Assembly (NCBI GenBank): GCA_964494805.1
Contig: CAZBST010000001.1
Location: 434,001-498,000 of the forward strand
Source: CAIYOL01 sp964494805
Lineage (GTDB): Bacteria > Planctomycetota > Phycisphaerae > Sedimentisphaerales > Anaerobacaceae
DNA length: 64,000 nt
Direction: 5' to 3'
Position numbers and translations under genes: made by a program. The notes below the pieces were generated by a model. The model was not told the DNA's origin. It ran no database searches and worked only from the letters and a program-made list of their open reading frames with translations. Shown piece by piece: positions 50,812-58,810 of this stretch; the first letter of the stretch is position 1; every line of letters begins with the position of its first letter.

Positions 50812-50826
50812 CTATAGATTCTATAG
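50812..50826. promoter_or_regulatory. Palindrome directly upstream of groES
   Basis: CTATAGA-T-TCTATAG, a perfect 7-bp inverted repeat ending 4 bases before the start codon. It could be an operator or a structure hiding the start; it is not a CIRCE element. Confidence 0.4.
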
Positions 50827-50923
50827 GATAATTCGTTTCGAATACAATAATTATACTAACTAAAAACCAGTTTTGTTTGCAGATTTTTGATTTTGTGGCC
50901 TGTTTATGCGAACAAGCTGTTTT

Positions 50924-53299
50924 TTACTTTCGACGGCCGCTTGATATTTTAGCTTTTGATTTTCTTCGCCCCAGGATTTGGTCGGCTTCTTCGGGTGTTT
51001 CCGGTGGCCATACTCCTTCTGCCTGCAACTTTTTCAGGTTCTCTAATTGCTTAATGCTGACGATAGTTCTGCACTTCGGAAACCTGTTGCATCCTAAGAA
51101 AGGTCCTTTTTTACTTTCCCGCACTACCAGTTCGCCTTCCTTGCACTTGTAACACTTTACTCCTGTCGGCGCAGGCGGTTTCTTCGGCGGAAGGACGTTG
51201 CCCTCTTTATCTAGTTTAAGAATCGTTTTACACTTCGGGTAATCACTGCAGCCCAAAAATGGGCCGAACCGGCCTCGTCTTTCGACCATCGCCTTGCCGC
51301 ACTTTGGGCATTTATGACCGCTTATCTTTTCTTCCAATCTTTTGCCGTCTCTGTCGCACGGGCATGCAAATTTGCATTTCGGGTAGCTCGAACAGCTTAG
51401 GAACCTGCCGTTTTTGCCGAACCTGTAAACAAGCTCTTTTCCGCACTCGGGGCATTTATATTTGCTGGGTGTGACCTCCGCTTTGGCATGCTTCATTTCC
51501 GCCGTTGCCGTCTCCAGGTTTTGCTTGAATGGGCCGTAAAACTCCCTCAAAACGCCGAGCCAGTCTAAGTGCTGTTCTTCGATCTTATCCAGCTGCTCTT
51601 CCATATACCGTGTGAAGGCGATGTCCATTATTTTCGGAAAGTACTCGTTTAGCTTGTCGGTAACCACCTCGCCAAGGTCGGTGGCGAAGAATTTTTTATC
51701 TGTTTGCTCTACGTACCCTCTCTCCTCAATGGTGCTGATGATTGCAGCGTAGGTGCTTGGCCGCCCGATGCCTTCTTTTTCGAGCGCTTTTACTAAGGCC
51801 CCTTCGGTATATCGAGCAGGTGGCTTGGTAAAATGCTGTTCAGCTTTTATGTCCACCGCCGCCAAGTCCTGCCCTTGTTTCAGGCGAGGCAATTGCTGCT
51901 GGTTTGAAGGAGTCCCCCATATTCTGCTGAAACCGTCAAAGACCAGAACACGGCCGGCGGCCCTGTACCAGCACCGACCGGCTGATGTCTCCGCTGTTAT
52001 GTCCGCGCTTGTTTGCTCCCATTTCGCCGAAGCCATCTGGCACGCTACAAACCGCCGCCATACAAGATCGTAAAGTTTGTATTGCTCCGCCGTTAAAAAC
52101 TGCTTTAAATCCGATGGTGCAAAGTCAACATCCGTTGGACGGATGGCTTCGTGTGCCTGCTGTGCGCCTTTCTTTGAAGCATAAACATTTGCTTTCTCAG
52201 GCAGATAATTATTGCCGATACTTTTACTGATATAATTGCGCACCTCTTGTATAGATTCACCCGATAGATGCGTGCTGTCTGTTCGCATATAGGTAATAAG
52301 TCCCAGATACCCCATCGACCCCAAATCAATTCCTTCGTATAATTGCTGTGCCACCCGCATCGTTCTTTTCGCTGTAAAACCCAGTTGATTTGCAGCCGTC
52401 TGCTGCAGTGTCGAAGTTATAAAAGGCGCCGGCGGATGCGATACCGATTCCTTTTTCTCCACAGCAGCAACCTGGAACTTCGCATCCTTTAGCGCACCGA
52501 ATATTTTCTCTGCATCCTCCTTGGTAGCTGCTGCAAATTTCTCATCGCCGACCTTGACAAGTTCTGCCTTAAACGCATTATGCTCTGTGAGCCATTTGTT
52601 TTGTTCTGCAACGGCAGGGGGCTTACCATTCTCAGTTTTTGCCGTTACAAAATCCAGCCATTCTTGATGATAGTTGCTTCGTAAATCAGTGGTAAAAACC
52701 GCCGGGATAAGCCAGTATTCCTTCGGCTTGAAGGCATGAATTTCTCTCTCTCTTTCGACAATCATTTTGACCGCAACCGACTGCACGCGTCCCGCGGAAA
52801 GCCCGCTGGCGATTTTTTTCCACAGCAGGGGACTTATCTGATAGCCGACTATCCGGTCGAGGATTCGCCGCGCCTGCTGTGCCATAACCTTGTCCATATC
52901 AATCCTGCCCGGTGAGGCAAAGGCCTGCTTTATTGCCGATTTAGTTATGGCATTGAAAATCACACGGTAGGTTCTCTCCTCCGGCACTCCAAGAACCTGC
53001 GCAAGGTGCCAGGCGATTGCCTCGCCTTCTCTGTCAAGGTCTGTTGCCAGATAAAGGTCCCGACACCCTTTTGCCGCTGCCTTTAAGGATACTACTGTCT
53101 TTTTCTTGCTGGGTGTTATCTCGTAGGTTGGCTCAAAATCATTTTCTATATCAACGCTTAGTCCCTTTGAAGGAAGGTCTCTAACGTGTCCCATAGATGC
53201 TTTTACCTCAAAGTCCGACCCGAGATATTTATTTATCGTTTTCGCCTTCGCAGGCGATTCCACAATCACTAATGATTTTTTGTTATTCGTTTTAGCCAT
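50924..53299 (-). CDS. topA: DNA topoisomerase I
   Basis: 791 residues from the ATG at 53299 (a TTG two codons earlier is less likely). It relaxes negative supercoils by transient single-strand breakage. The Toprim domain (SLVIVESPAKAKTI; DLDREGEAIAWHL) is followed by the topoisomerase core with catalytic Y337 in LITYMRTDST, and three C-terminal four-Cys zinc ribbons (about 600-740; CPECGKEL, CPKCGKAM, CYKCKEGEL). The C-terminus is basic. It is the last gene of a run that begins with argB. Confidence 0.96.
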   Translation of the reverse strand: MAKTNNKKSLVIVESPAKAKTINKYLGSDFEVKASMGHVRDLPSKGLSVDIENDFEPTYEITPSKKKTVVSLKAAAKGCRDLYLATDLDREGEAIAWHLAQVLGVPEERTYRVIFNAITKSAIKQAFASPGRIDMDKVMAQQARRILDRIVGYQISPLLWKKIASGLSAGRVQSVAVKMIVEREREIHAFKPKEYWLIPAVFTTDLRSNYHQEWLDFVTAKTENGKPPAVAEQNKWLTEHNAFKAELVKVGDEKFAAATKEDAEKIFGALKDAKFQVAAVEKKESVSHPPAPFITSTLQQTAANQLGFTAKRTMRVAQQLYEGIDLGSMGYLGLITYMRTDSTHLSGESIQEVRNYISKSIGNNYLPEKANVYASKKGAQQAHEAIRPTDVDFAPSDLKQFLTAEQYKLYDLVWRRFVACQMASAKWEQTSADITAETSAGRCWYRAAGRVLVFDGFSRIWGTPSNQQQLPRLKQGQDLAAVDIKAEQHFTKPPARYTEGALVKALEKEGIGRPSTYAAIISTIEERGYVEQTDKKFFATDLGEVVTDKLNEYFPKIMDIAFTRYMEEQLDKIEEQHLDWLGVLREFYGPFKQNLETATAEMKHAKAEVTPSKYKCPECGKELVYRFGKNGRFLSCSSYPKCKFACPCDRDGKRLEEKISGHKCPKCGKAMVERRGRFGPFLGCSDYPKCKTILKLDKEGNVLPPKKPPAPTGVKCYKCKEGELVVRESKKGPFLGCNRFPKCRTIVSIKQLENLKKLQAEGVWPPETPEEADQILGRRKSKAKISSGRRK

Positions 53300-53454
53300 A
53301 AGCAAAACTCAACTTTAAGCTGCTAAATACTCTTTATCGTGTATTAGTCGGCTATTCCTTAATAAAATTTAGTGGGCTTAGCCACACTTGGCGGTGAATT
53401 GGACAAATATAAACAGATTGCAGAACTGTCAAGAAAAATCAATTTCCCCCTTTT

Positions 53455-54072
53455 TCAGGCTGTTTCTAAAAGCTTCTCCAGTAACGGCTTTAATTTTCGA
53501 ATGGCGTTGCCGCGATGACTTATCGTGTTTTTTTCTTCGCGGGTTAATTGCGCAGCGGTTTTTTCCAATTTTGGTACGAAAAAAACCGGGTCATAGCCGA
53601 ATCCATTTTCCCCCATTTCTTTTTCGGCTATTAATCCTTCGAGTTTTCCTTTCGTTTCAACCAAAATTTTTTCAGGACTTGCCAAACACAGACAGCATAC
53701 AAATCTTGCTGTTCTTTTTTCTTTTGGTACACTTTTAAGGAGCGTTAGAACTTTTGCCATATTTTTATGGTCGAGCAGTTTTCTGTTTTTTTCTTTCGCT
53801 CCGGAAAACCTTGCGCTTCTTACCCCCGGCTGACCGCCCAGCGCATCAACCACTAATCCTGAATCATCTGCAATTGTCCACAGCCCTGTTTGTTTCGCAT
53901 ACCCAACGGCTTTCCTGCGAGCATTCTCCGCAAACGTTTTCCCATCCTCTTTTATTTCATTTATATCTGGAAAATCCGCCAGCCCTACCCATTCAACGTC
54001 CAAATCCAGCATCGCCATCAACTCAACAATCTTCCCCGGATTCGTACTTGCTACGAGAATTTTTCGTTTCAT
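53455..54072 (-). CDS. rdgB: dITP/XTP pyrophosphatase (RdgB/HAM1 family)
   Basis: 205 residues. It hydrolyses non-canonical purine nucleotides (XTP, dITP) to keep them out of DNA and RNA. Typical stretches are LVASTNPGKIVE, DGKTFAENARRKA, IADDSGLVVDALGG and GFGYDPVF near the C-terminal part. It follows argF after 15 bases and precedes topA, so all may be one transcript. Confidence 0.94.
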   Translation of the reverse strand: MKRKILVASTNPGKIVELMAMLDLDVEWVGLADFPDINEIKEDGKTFAENARRKAVGYAKQTGLWTIADDSGLVVDALGGQPGVRSARFSGAKEKNRKLLDHKNMAKVLTLLKSVPKEKRTARFVCCLCLASPEKILVETKGKLEGLIAEKEMGENGFGYDPVFFVPKLEKTAAQLTREEKNTISHRGNAIRKLKPLLEKLLETA

Positions 54073-54087
54073 CGAATCAGTATTTCA

Positions 54088-54999
54088 TCAGCTCATTAGT
54101 TTCTTGAGCAGTGCCCGCTGGAAGTGCAGCCGGTTCTCAGACTGGTCGAAGACAATCGAATTTTTCGACTCGATAATCTCATCGGTGATTTCAAGTCCGC
54201 GATACGCCGGCAGACAATGCATAATCCTAACGCTGCTCCCCGCTAATTTGACTAATTTGGCATCGACCTGAAACGCCTTGAAATCCTTAATGCGTTTCGT
54301 CTTTTCGCTCTCCTGTCCCATACTCACCCACGTATCGGTGTAGATAATGTCAGCCCCGCCAACGGCCTGCTTTGGTTCATTTGTTTGCTTGACGCTTCCA
54401 GCCGATATTTGATTGGCTGTCTCGATTGTCTCAGCATCGAGTTCATACCCGGCTGGCACCGCAATGACCATTTTCATCCCTAATTTGGCGCACACAAACG
54501 CCAGCGACCGCGCTACGTTATTGCCGTCGCCGATATATGCAATCTTAACACCTTCGAGTCGGCCGAGATGCTCTTTAATTGTCAGCACGTCCGCCATCGC
54601 CTGGCACGGATGCAACCAGTCCGTCAGCGCATTTATCACCGGCACCGTCGCAAATTCCGCCAGTTCCACAACAACGCCGTGCTCGAACGTCCGTGCCATT
54701 ATGCCGTCCACATATCGGCTCAACACCCGCGCCATATCCTTGACCGGCTCGCGTTTGCCGATGCCGCCGATGTCTTCCGGCTTAACGTAAATCGCGCTGC
54801 CGCCGAGGTCTGTCATTGCAACGTGGAAGCTGATTCGCGTCCGCAGACTGGGCTTTTCGAACAGCATCGCCAGCACCTTCCCCGCAAGGCACAAGTCCTG
54901 CCCGCCGCCTTTATACAATTTCTTGAGAGAGGTGCTCAAATCGAGCAGCTCCTGCAATTCCTCAGCCGAACAATCATTTATGCTCAAAAAATGTTTCAT
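54088..54999 (-). CDS. argF: Ornithine carbamoyltransferase
   Basis: 303 residues. It joins ornithine with carbamoyl phosphate to give citrulline. The carbamoyl-phosphate motif is FEKPSLRTR (47-55); HPCQAMAD contributes to the same site; HCLPAYRG near the C-terminus holds the ornithine-site Cys. SLRTR in place of STRTR occurs in many bacterial OTCases. It is separated from argD and argB by two accessory genes. Confidence 0.95.
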   Translation of the reverse strand: MKHFLSINDCSAEELQELLDLSTSLKKLYKGGGQDLCLAGKVLAMLFEKPSLRTRISFHVAMTDLGGSAIYVKPEDIGGIGKREPVKDMARVLSRYVDGIMARTFEHGVVVELAEFATVPVINALTDWLHPCQAMADVLTIKEHLGRLEGVKIAYIGDGNNVARSLAFVCAKLGMKMVIAVPAGYELDAETIETANQISAGSVKQTNEPKQAVGGADIIYTDTWVSMGQESEKTKRIKDFKAFQVDAKLVKLAGSSVRIMHCLPAYRGLEITDEIIESKNSIVFDQSENRLHFQRALLKKLMS

Positions 55000-55075
55000 T
55001 TATTTTGACTCCAAGCCGCAGAGATTTCTTCTTATTTTAGCCACAGAGACCACAGAGCACACAGAGAAATAATTT
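55000..55075. repeat. CACAGAG-type short tandem repeats, left flank
   Basis: Repeats of CCACAGAG and ACACAGAG at about 55022-55071, right after the argF start. The same repeat recurs at 55985-56040 and 56415-56515, on each side of the two accessory genes. Confidence 0.75.
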
Positions 55076-55131
55076 ATAATATTTTTTAAATAAATTCTGG
55101 TTTATATTACGTTGGTAATTATCTTGATTAA

Positions 55132-55950
55132 TTACTCTTTCCGCTCCTTTATTTTACCCATAAGTTCTTTCAATGATATGACTTCTATTGGACAATCCTT
55201 CCAATCATTCTCCCAGCAAACAATCACATCACATTCATCCGGATTATGCCCATGCTCCTTGAAGTTTGAGCTTCTATATTCAAACTCGATTGCGACCCGC
55301 TCCCATCTGCCTTGCTTACCTTGTATTTGCCGCTTGCCTTCACAATCCGGAAAGTCTGTCCTTACTGCCTCTATAATAAAACCTAATTGCTTACTCAACA
55401 TTCCAAACAAATATATCACACCCTGCTCATTTAGCGGAGCGTGCCGAAGTCCCAAGAAGTCAATTGGTTCTCCATATTCTACCCTTTTTGATGTTCGCGG
55501 CCTTTGCGGTTGGCTCGGAGAAATATCAAGGATGGTTTCTTTTAAATTTTCCACGGAGTTTTCTTGTGCCTTGTTCTTCCACTTAACAAATTGTTCCAAA
55601 GCCACAACCCAAGACCCAAATCTTTTTTGATAAGTTGAGGGTGAAAATCCCCCCGAATGCCTCATCTCATCAAATGTTGGTTGTCTCCCTAATTTGGTCC
55701 ACAACTCATCTATCGCAATAAATAGATCCTCATTTGGAATATCTACCCTTTTTAGAACCGACAACCCTGCTTTCTTTAACGCAGCATTCCAAGAACCGAA
55801 TCTATCTTCGTAAACTTTGCAGCTAGCTTTTCCAAACTTTTTAAACTGTCTTTGCGTTGGAGGCTTACCCAATTGTTCTGCAACTCTTCTCAGTTCATTC
55901 AGTAGACTATCGTCGGAATAATCAGAAAGTCGTTTGACGTTATAATCCAT
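55132..55950 (-). CDS. Homing-endonuclease-associated repeat protein with a nuclease-like C-terminal domain
   Basis: 272 residues from the ATG at 55950. The frame continues to 56043, but that part translates the CACAGAG repeat (reading SHREHRGHREK) and is not taken as coding. Two helical repeats of about 50 residues follow: LLNELRRVAEQLGKPPTQRQFKKFGK...FGSWNAALKKAGL, then a similar unit ending FGSWVVALEQFVKW. This is the HNH/homing-endonuclease-associated repeat, thought to bind DNA. The C-terminal part (about 150-272) contains ERVAIEFEYRSSNF and CDVIVCWENDW, which suggest a PD-(D/E)XK-type fold. Probably an accessory or selfish nuclease-related gene. Confidence 0.7.
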   Translation of the reverse strand: MDYNVKRLSDYSDDSLLNELRRVAEQLGKPPTQRQFKKFGKASCKVYEDRFGSWNAALKKAGLSVLKRVDIPNEDLFIAIDELWTKLGRQPTFDEMRHSGGFSPSTYQKRFGSWVVALEQFVKWKNKAQENSVENLKETILDISPSQPQRPRTSKRVEYGEPIDFLGLRHAPLNEQGVIYLFGMLSKQLGFIIEAVRTDFPDCEGKRQIQGKQGRWERVAIEFEYRSSNFKEHGHNPDECDVIVCWENDWKDCPIEVISLKELMGKIKERKE

Positions 55951-55984
55951 AATAAACGCTGACCTTTTATAACTTTTTAATTTT

Positions 55985-56040
55985 TTTTCTCTGTGTCCTC
56001 TGTGCTCTCTGTGGCTTAAGAACCCAAGACCTCTGTGGCT
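55985..56040. repeat. CACAGAG-type short tandem repeats, middle block
   Basis: TCTGTG-based units (complement CACAGAG) fill the gap between the two accessory genes. Confidence 0.75.
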
Positions 56041-56405
56041 CAAAGAGCAACACGTTTAATGCCATCGACTAGTCTCTTTTCCCCAAAGTTGACTATCAAA
56101 CCTCGTTTGAGATTTGTCGCCTTAAGATAAGAAAGTGCCTGGGCCAACGCCACTTCCGGCATCTTAGACAGCGATTTTATTTCTACAACCACTTCATTCT
56201 CGACAAGAAGGTCTATTTTTTGACCCTTGATGATTTTGCCTTTGTAGATAATATCAGCAGGAAATTGTCTTTTATATTTTATGCTCTGCAGTTCGAATTC
56301 ATAGCAGAGGGCTTCTTCGTAAATCGACTCAAGAAGTCCGGGGCCAAGCTCTCGATGAACTTCGATTGCCGCCCCGATTATTTTCTCTGTCAACTCATCC
56401 GCCAT
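56040..56405 (-). CDS. GxxExxY family protein
   Basis: 121 residues, whole family length. The GPGLLESIYEEAL stretch carries the family-naming motif, and the opening TEKIIGAAIEVHRELG and the later IDLLVENEVVVEIKSL and GLIVNFG complete the signature. It is classed as PD-(D/E)XK-like (the EIK near 75). Function unknown; such genes are widespread in planctomycetes and Bacteroidetes and often lie near mobile DNA. Its end overlaps the start of the repeat block at 55985. Confidence 0.88.
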   Translation of the reverse strand: MADELTEKIIGAAIEVHRELGPGLLESIYEEALCYEFELQSIKYKRQFPADIIYKGKIIKGQKIDLLVENEVVVEIKSLSKMPEVALAQALSYLKATNLKRGLIVNFGEKRLVDGIKRVAL

Positions 56406-56414
56406 TTTATTATT

Positions 56415-56512
56415 ATCTCTGCGACCTCTGTGTTCTCTGTGGCCAACTTAATTTTAAATCTCTGTGCTCTCTGTGTCCTCTGTGGCTAACACATCCGAGG
56501 CCTCTGTGGCTA
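56415..56512. repeat. CACAGAG-type short tandem repeats, right flank
   Basis: Several TCTGTG units in the gap between argD and the GxxExxY gene, matching the blocks at 55022-55071 and 55985-56040. Confidence 0.75.
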
Positions 56513-57688
56513 AGAACCGCTTAAAACATTATCGATAATATCGACCGCTGCGTCTATTTCTTCCTTCGTAACAATCATCGCCGGCATCAGCCGCAGAACG
56601 CTCTCATGTGTGCAGTTTATCCGCAGCCCTTTCTCCAAACATTTTTCGACTATTTCTTTGCCCGGGCCTTTCAATTGAATCCCAATCATCAAGCCGATGC
56701 CGCGGACGTGGTCTATAATAGAATGCTTTTGCTTCAACCCATTGAGCTTTTCCTGGGCGTATCGTCCGATGCTGGCCGCATTTTCCAGCAGATTATCTTC
56801 TTCTATTGCCTCAATCACCGCAATCCCCGCTGCGCACGCTAAGCAGTTGCCGCCGAACGTCGAGGCGTGCTTGCCCGGAACTAACTTTGCTGCCAGCTCT
56901 TCCTTGGCCATCATTGCCCCTATCGCAACCCCGCCGCCAAGCGCCTTCGCCAGCGTCATAATGTCCGGCTCAACATCAAAATGCTGGTATGCGAACCATT
57001 TGCCCGTTCGCCCGACTCCGGTTTGCACCTCATCGAGTATCATTACCGCTGCCTTTTCGTCGCACAACTGCCGAATCGCCTGCAGATATTCTTTAGTAGC
57101 AACATTTATACCGCCTTCACCCTGAATCGGCTCAACCATCACCGCTGCAACCTCGTCGTCGAAGGCCGACTCCAGTGCTTTAATGTTGTTGAACGGTACA
57201 TAAACAAACCCCGGCAGCAGCGGCAGCAGTCCCTCATGGTGCTTCGGTTGTGCTGTCGCCGTAAGTGTTGCGAAAGTTCGCCCGTGAAAGCTGCCTTCAG
57301 CCGTGATGAATTTATATTTCTCGCCCGACGTATACAGCCGTGCCAGTTTCAGCGCCGCCTCGTTGGCCTCGGCTCCACTATTGCAGAAAAAACATTTTCC
57401 TCCGAACGCCCGTTCGCTCAGAAGCTTTGCCAGCACGCCCTGTGGCTCGGAATAAAATGTATTATCGACATGCAAAAGTTCACCCACCTGTTTGCGAATC
57501 GCCTCAACAACCTTCGGATGGCAGTGACCTATCCCGCTAACTGCCCAGCCGGGAAACATATCCAGTATTTTATTGCCGTCGGCGTCGAAACAGTAGCAGC
57601 CCTGACCACGAACAATCACACGCCGAAGGCGTGGATAATTGCCGATAACGTATTTATTAAACAAGCCGATTGTCTCTTCTGTCGTCAT
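56510..57688 (-). CDS. argD: Acetylornithine aminotransferase
   Basis: 392 residues, a class III PLP aminotransferase. It makes N-acetylornithine in arginine synthesis, and in many bacteria also acts on succinyl-diaminopimelate. Motifs: FCNSGAEANEAALKLAR, GSFHGRTFAT, VEPIQGEGGI, LDEVQTGVGRTG and LAKALGGG with the PLP lysine K248; GGNCLACAAGIA completes the site. It starts 10 bases after argB. Confidence 0.95.
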   Translation of the reverse strand: MTTEETIGLFNKYVIGNYPRLRRVIVRGQGCYCFDADGNKILDMFPGWAVSGIGHCHPKVVEAIRKQVGELLHVDNTFYSEPQGVLAKLLSERAFGGKCFFCNSGAEANEAALKLARLYTSGEKYKFITAEGSFHGRTFATLTATAQPKHHEGLLPLLPGFVYVPFNNIKALESAFDDEVAAVMVEPIQGEGGINVATKEYLQAIRQLCDEKAAVMILDEVQTGVGRTGKWFAYQHFDVEPDIMTLAKALGGGVAIGAMMAKEELAAKLVPGKHASTFGGNCLACAAGIAVIEAIEEDNLLENAASIGRYAQEKLNGLKQKHSIIDHVRGIGLMIGIQLKGPGKEIVEKCLEKGLRINCTHESVLRLMPAMIVTKEEIDAAVDIIDNVLSGS

Positions 57689-57698
57689 ATTTCACATC

Positions 57699-58577
57699 TC
57701 AGTTCTTAATAATTTCTGTCCCGATTCCTTTGTCGGTATAAATCTCCAATAGCAGTGAATGAGGTATTCTGCCGTCGATAATATGCGCCTTCTTGACCCC
57801 TGTATCCAGCGCCATCAGGCAAGCTTCGACCTTCGGCAGCATCGCATCGCCGATAATTCCGGCCTCAATCATCTCTTTAATTTGCGCCTCATTAAGACTC
57901 GACACCCGGCTTTCAGGGTCGTTGATGTCAGTTCGTATCCCATGCGTATCGCTCACAACGACGAGCTTCTCTGCACCGATACCGCCGGCAACCTTGCCTG
58001 CTGCGCTGTCGGCGTTAACATTCAATCTCCCGCCCGCCTTGTCTTTCGCCACCGATGCAATCACCGGTATAATCCCGTCTGCACAGAGCGTCTTTAACAG
58101 TTCCGAATTTACTTCGGTAACCTTGCCGACTAATCCGAGGTCGATTTTTCGCCCATTTTCGCTGGCTAATCGCAGCACCTCCGCAAACAACACACAGCTA
58201 CTCAGCGTATGCAGTGCCATCACCTTGCAGTTCAGCTCTCCGAGCGTCTTGCATATCGGCGTATTGATTTCATGCACGAGCGTATGTTCCACTATCGTCA
58301 GCGTCCGCTCGTCGGTGTATCGCCGCCCCTGAACCCACACCGCCTCGATGCCGACCTCGTTCATCGCCTTTGTAATCGCCTTTCCGCCGCCGTGCACAAT
58401 AATCGGCCGTATCCCGACCGTCGCCATAAACGCTACGTCCGTCAATAGCTTCTTCTGCATACACGTCTCGTCGAGGATACTCCCGCCGAGTTTCACGACA
58501 ACTATTTTGCCGCGAAACTGCCGGATATATTCCATCGCCTCTATCAACGCATCCGCTTTTGTAATCGCTTCTTTCAT
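57699..58577 (-). CDS. argB: Acetylglutamate kinase
   Basis: 292 residues. It phosphorylates N-acetylglutamate, the second step of arginine synthesis. The amino-acid-kinase fold shows VVKLGGSILDE, PIIVHGGGKAI with the nucleotide-binding Gly-rich turn, RLNVNADSAAGKVAGGI and the C-terminal KVEACLMALDTGVKKAHIIDGR. The N-terminal extension before the core suggests the arginine-regulated form, though length alone is weak evidence. It is the first gene of the arg run. Confidence 0.95.
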   Translation of the reverse strand: MKEAITKADALIEAMEYIRQFRGKIVVVKLGGSILDETCMQKKLLTDVAFMATVGIRPIIVHGGGKAITKAMNEVGIEAVWVQGRRYTDERTLTIVEHTLVHEINTPICKTLGELNCKVMALHTLSSCVLFAEVLRLASENGRKIDLGLVGKVTEVNSELLKTLCADGIIPVIASVAKDKAGGRLNVNADSAAGKVAGGIGAEKLVVVSDTHGIRTDINDPESRVSSLNEAQIKEMIEAGIIGDAMLPKVEACLMALDTGVKKAHIIDGRIPHSLLLEIYTDKGIGTEIIKN

Positions 58578-58610
58578 CTAACCAACCTTCCCTAAACTCT
58601 GATTGAACAA

Positions 58611-58638
58611 CCTGTCCTGAGTCTGTCGAAGGAACAGG
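58611..58638. repeat. REP-like palindromic element
   Basis: CCTGTCCT (58611-58618) pairs with AGG-A-ACAGG (58630-58638) around a GAGTCTGTCGA loop. The CCTGAGTCTGTCGAAGG core is a dispersed intergenic palindrome found in unrelated bacteria. Confidence 0.5.
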
Positions 58639-58810
58639 TGAGTTTATCCAATGTAAGTCCAGTTAGTCAAGGTATATTTACGCCTTTTGCAGTATAGCGT
58701 TAGCGTCAAAAAAACAAAGCCATAGGCGTTGTTGCGGATTCGTTGTGCATCGGGATGGTTTCAGCGTGGTTCTTGTGATGAAGTATTTTTAGTGATATTA
58801 TAGTTGTTAT

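Noticed and set aside
55951..56043. N-terminal extension of the homing-endonuclease-repeat protein (SHREHRGHREK)
   Set aside because: It is the translation of the CACAGAG repeat, which lies outside genes elsewhere in the locus; a start at 55950 is preferred.
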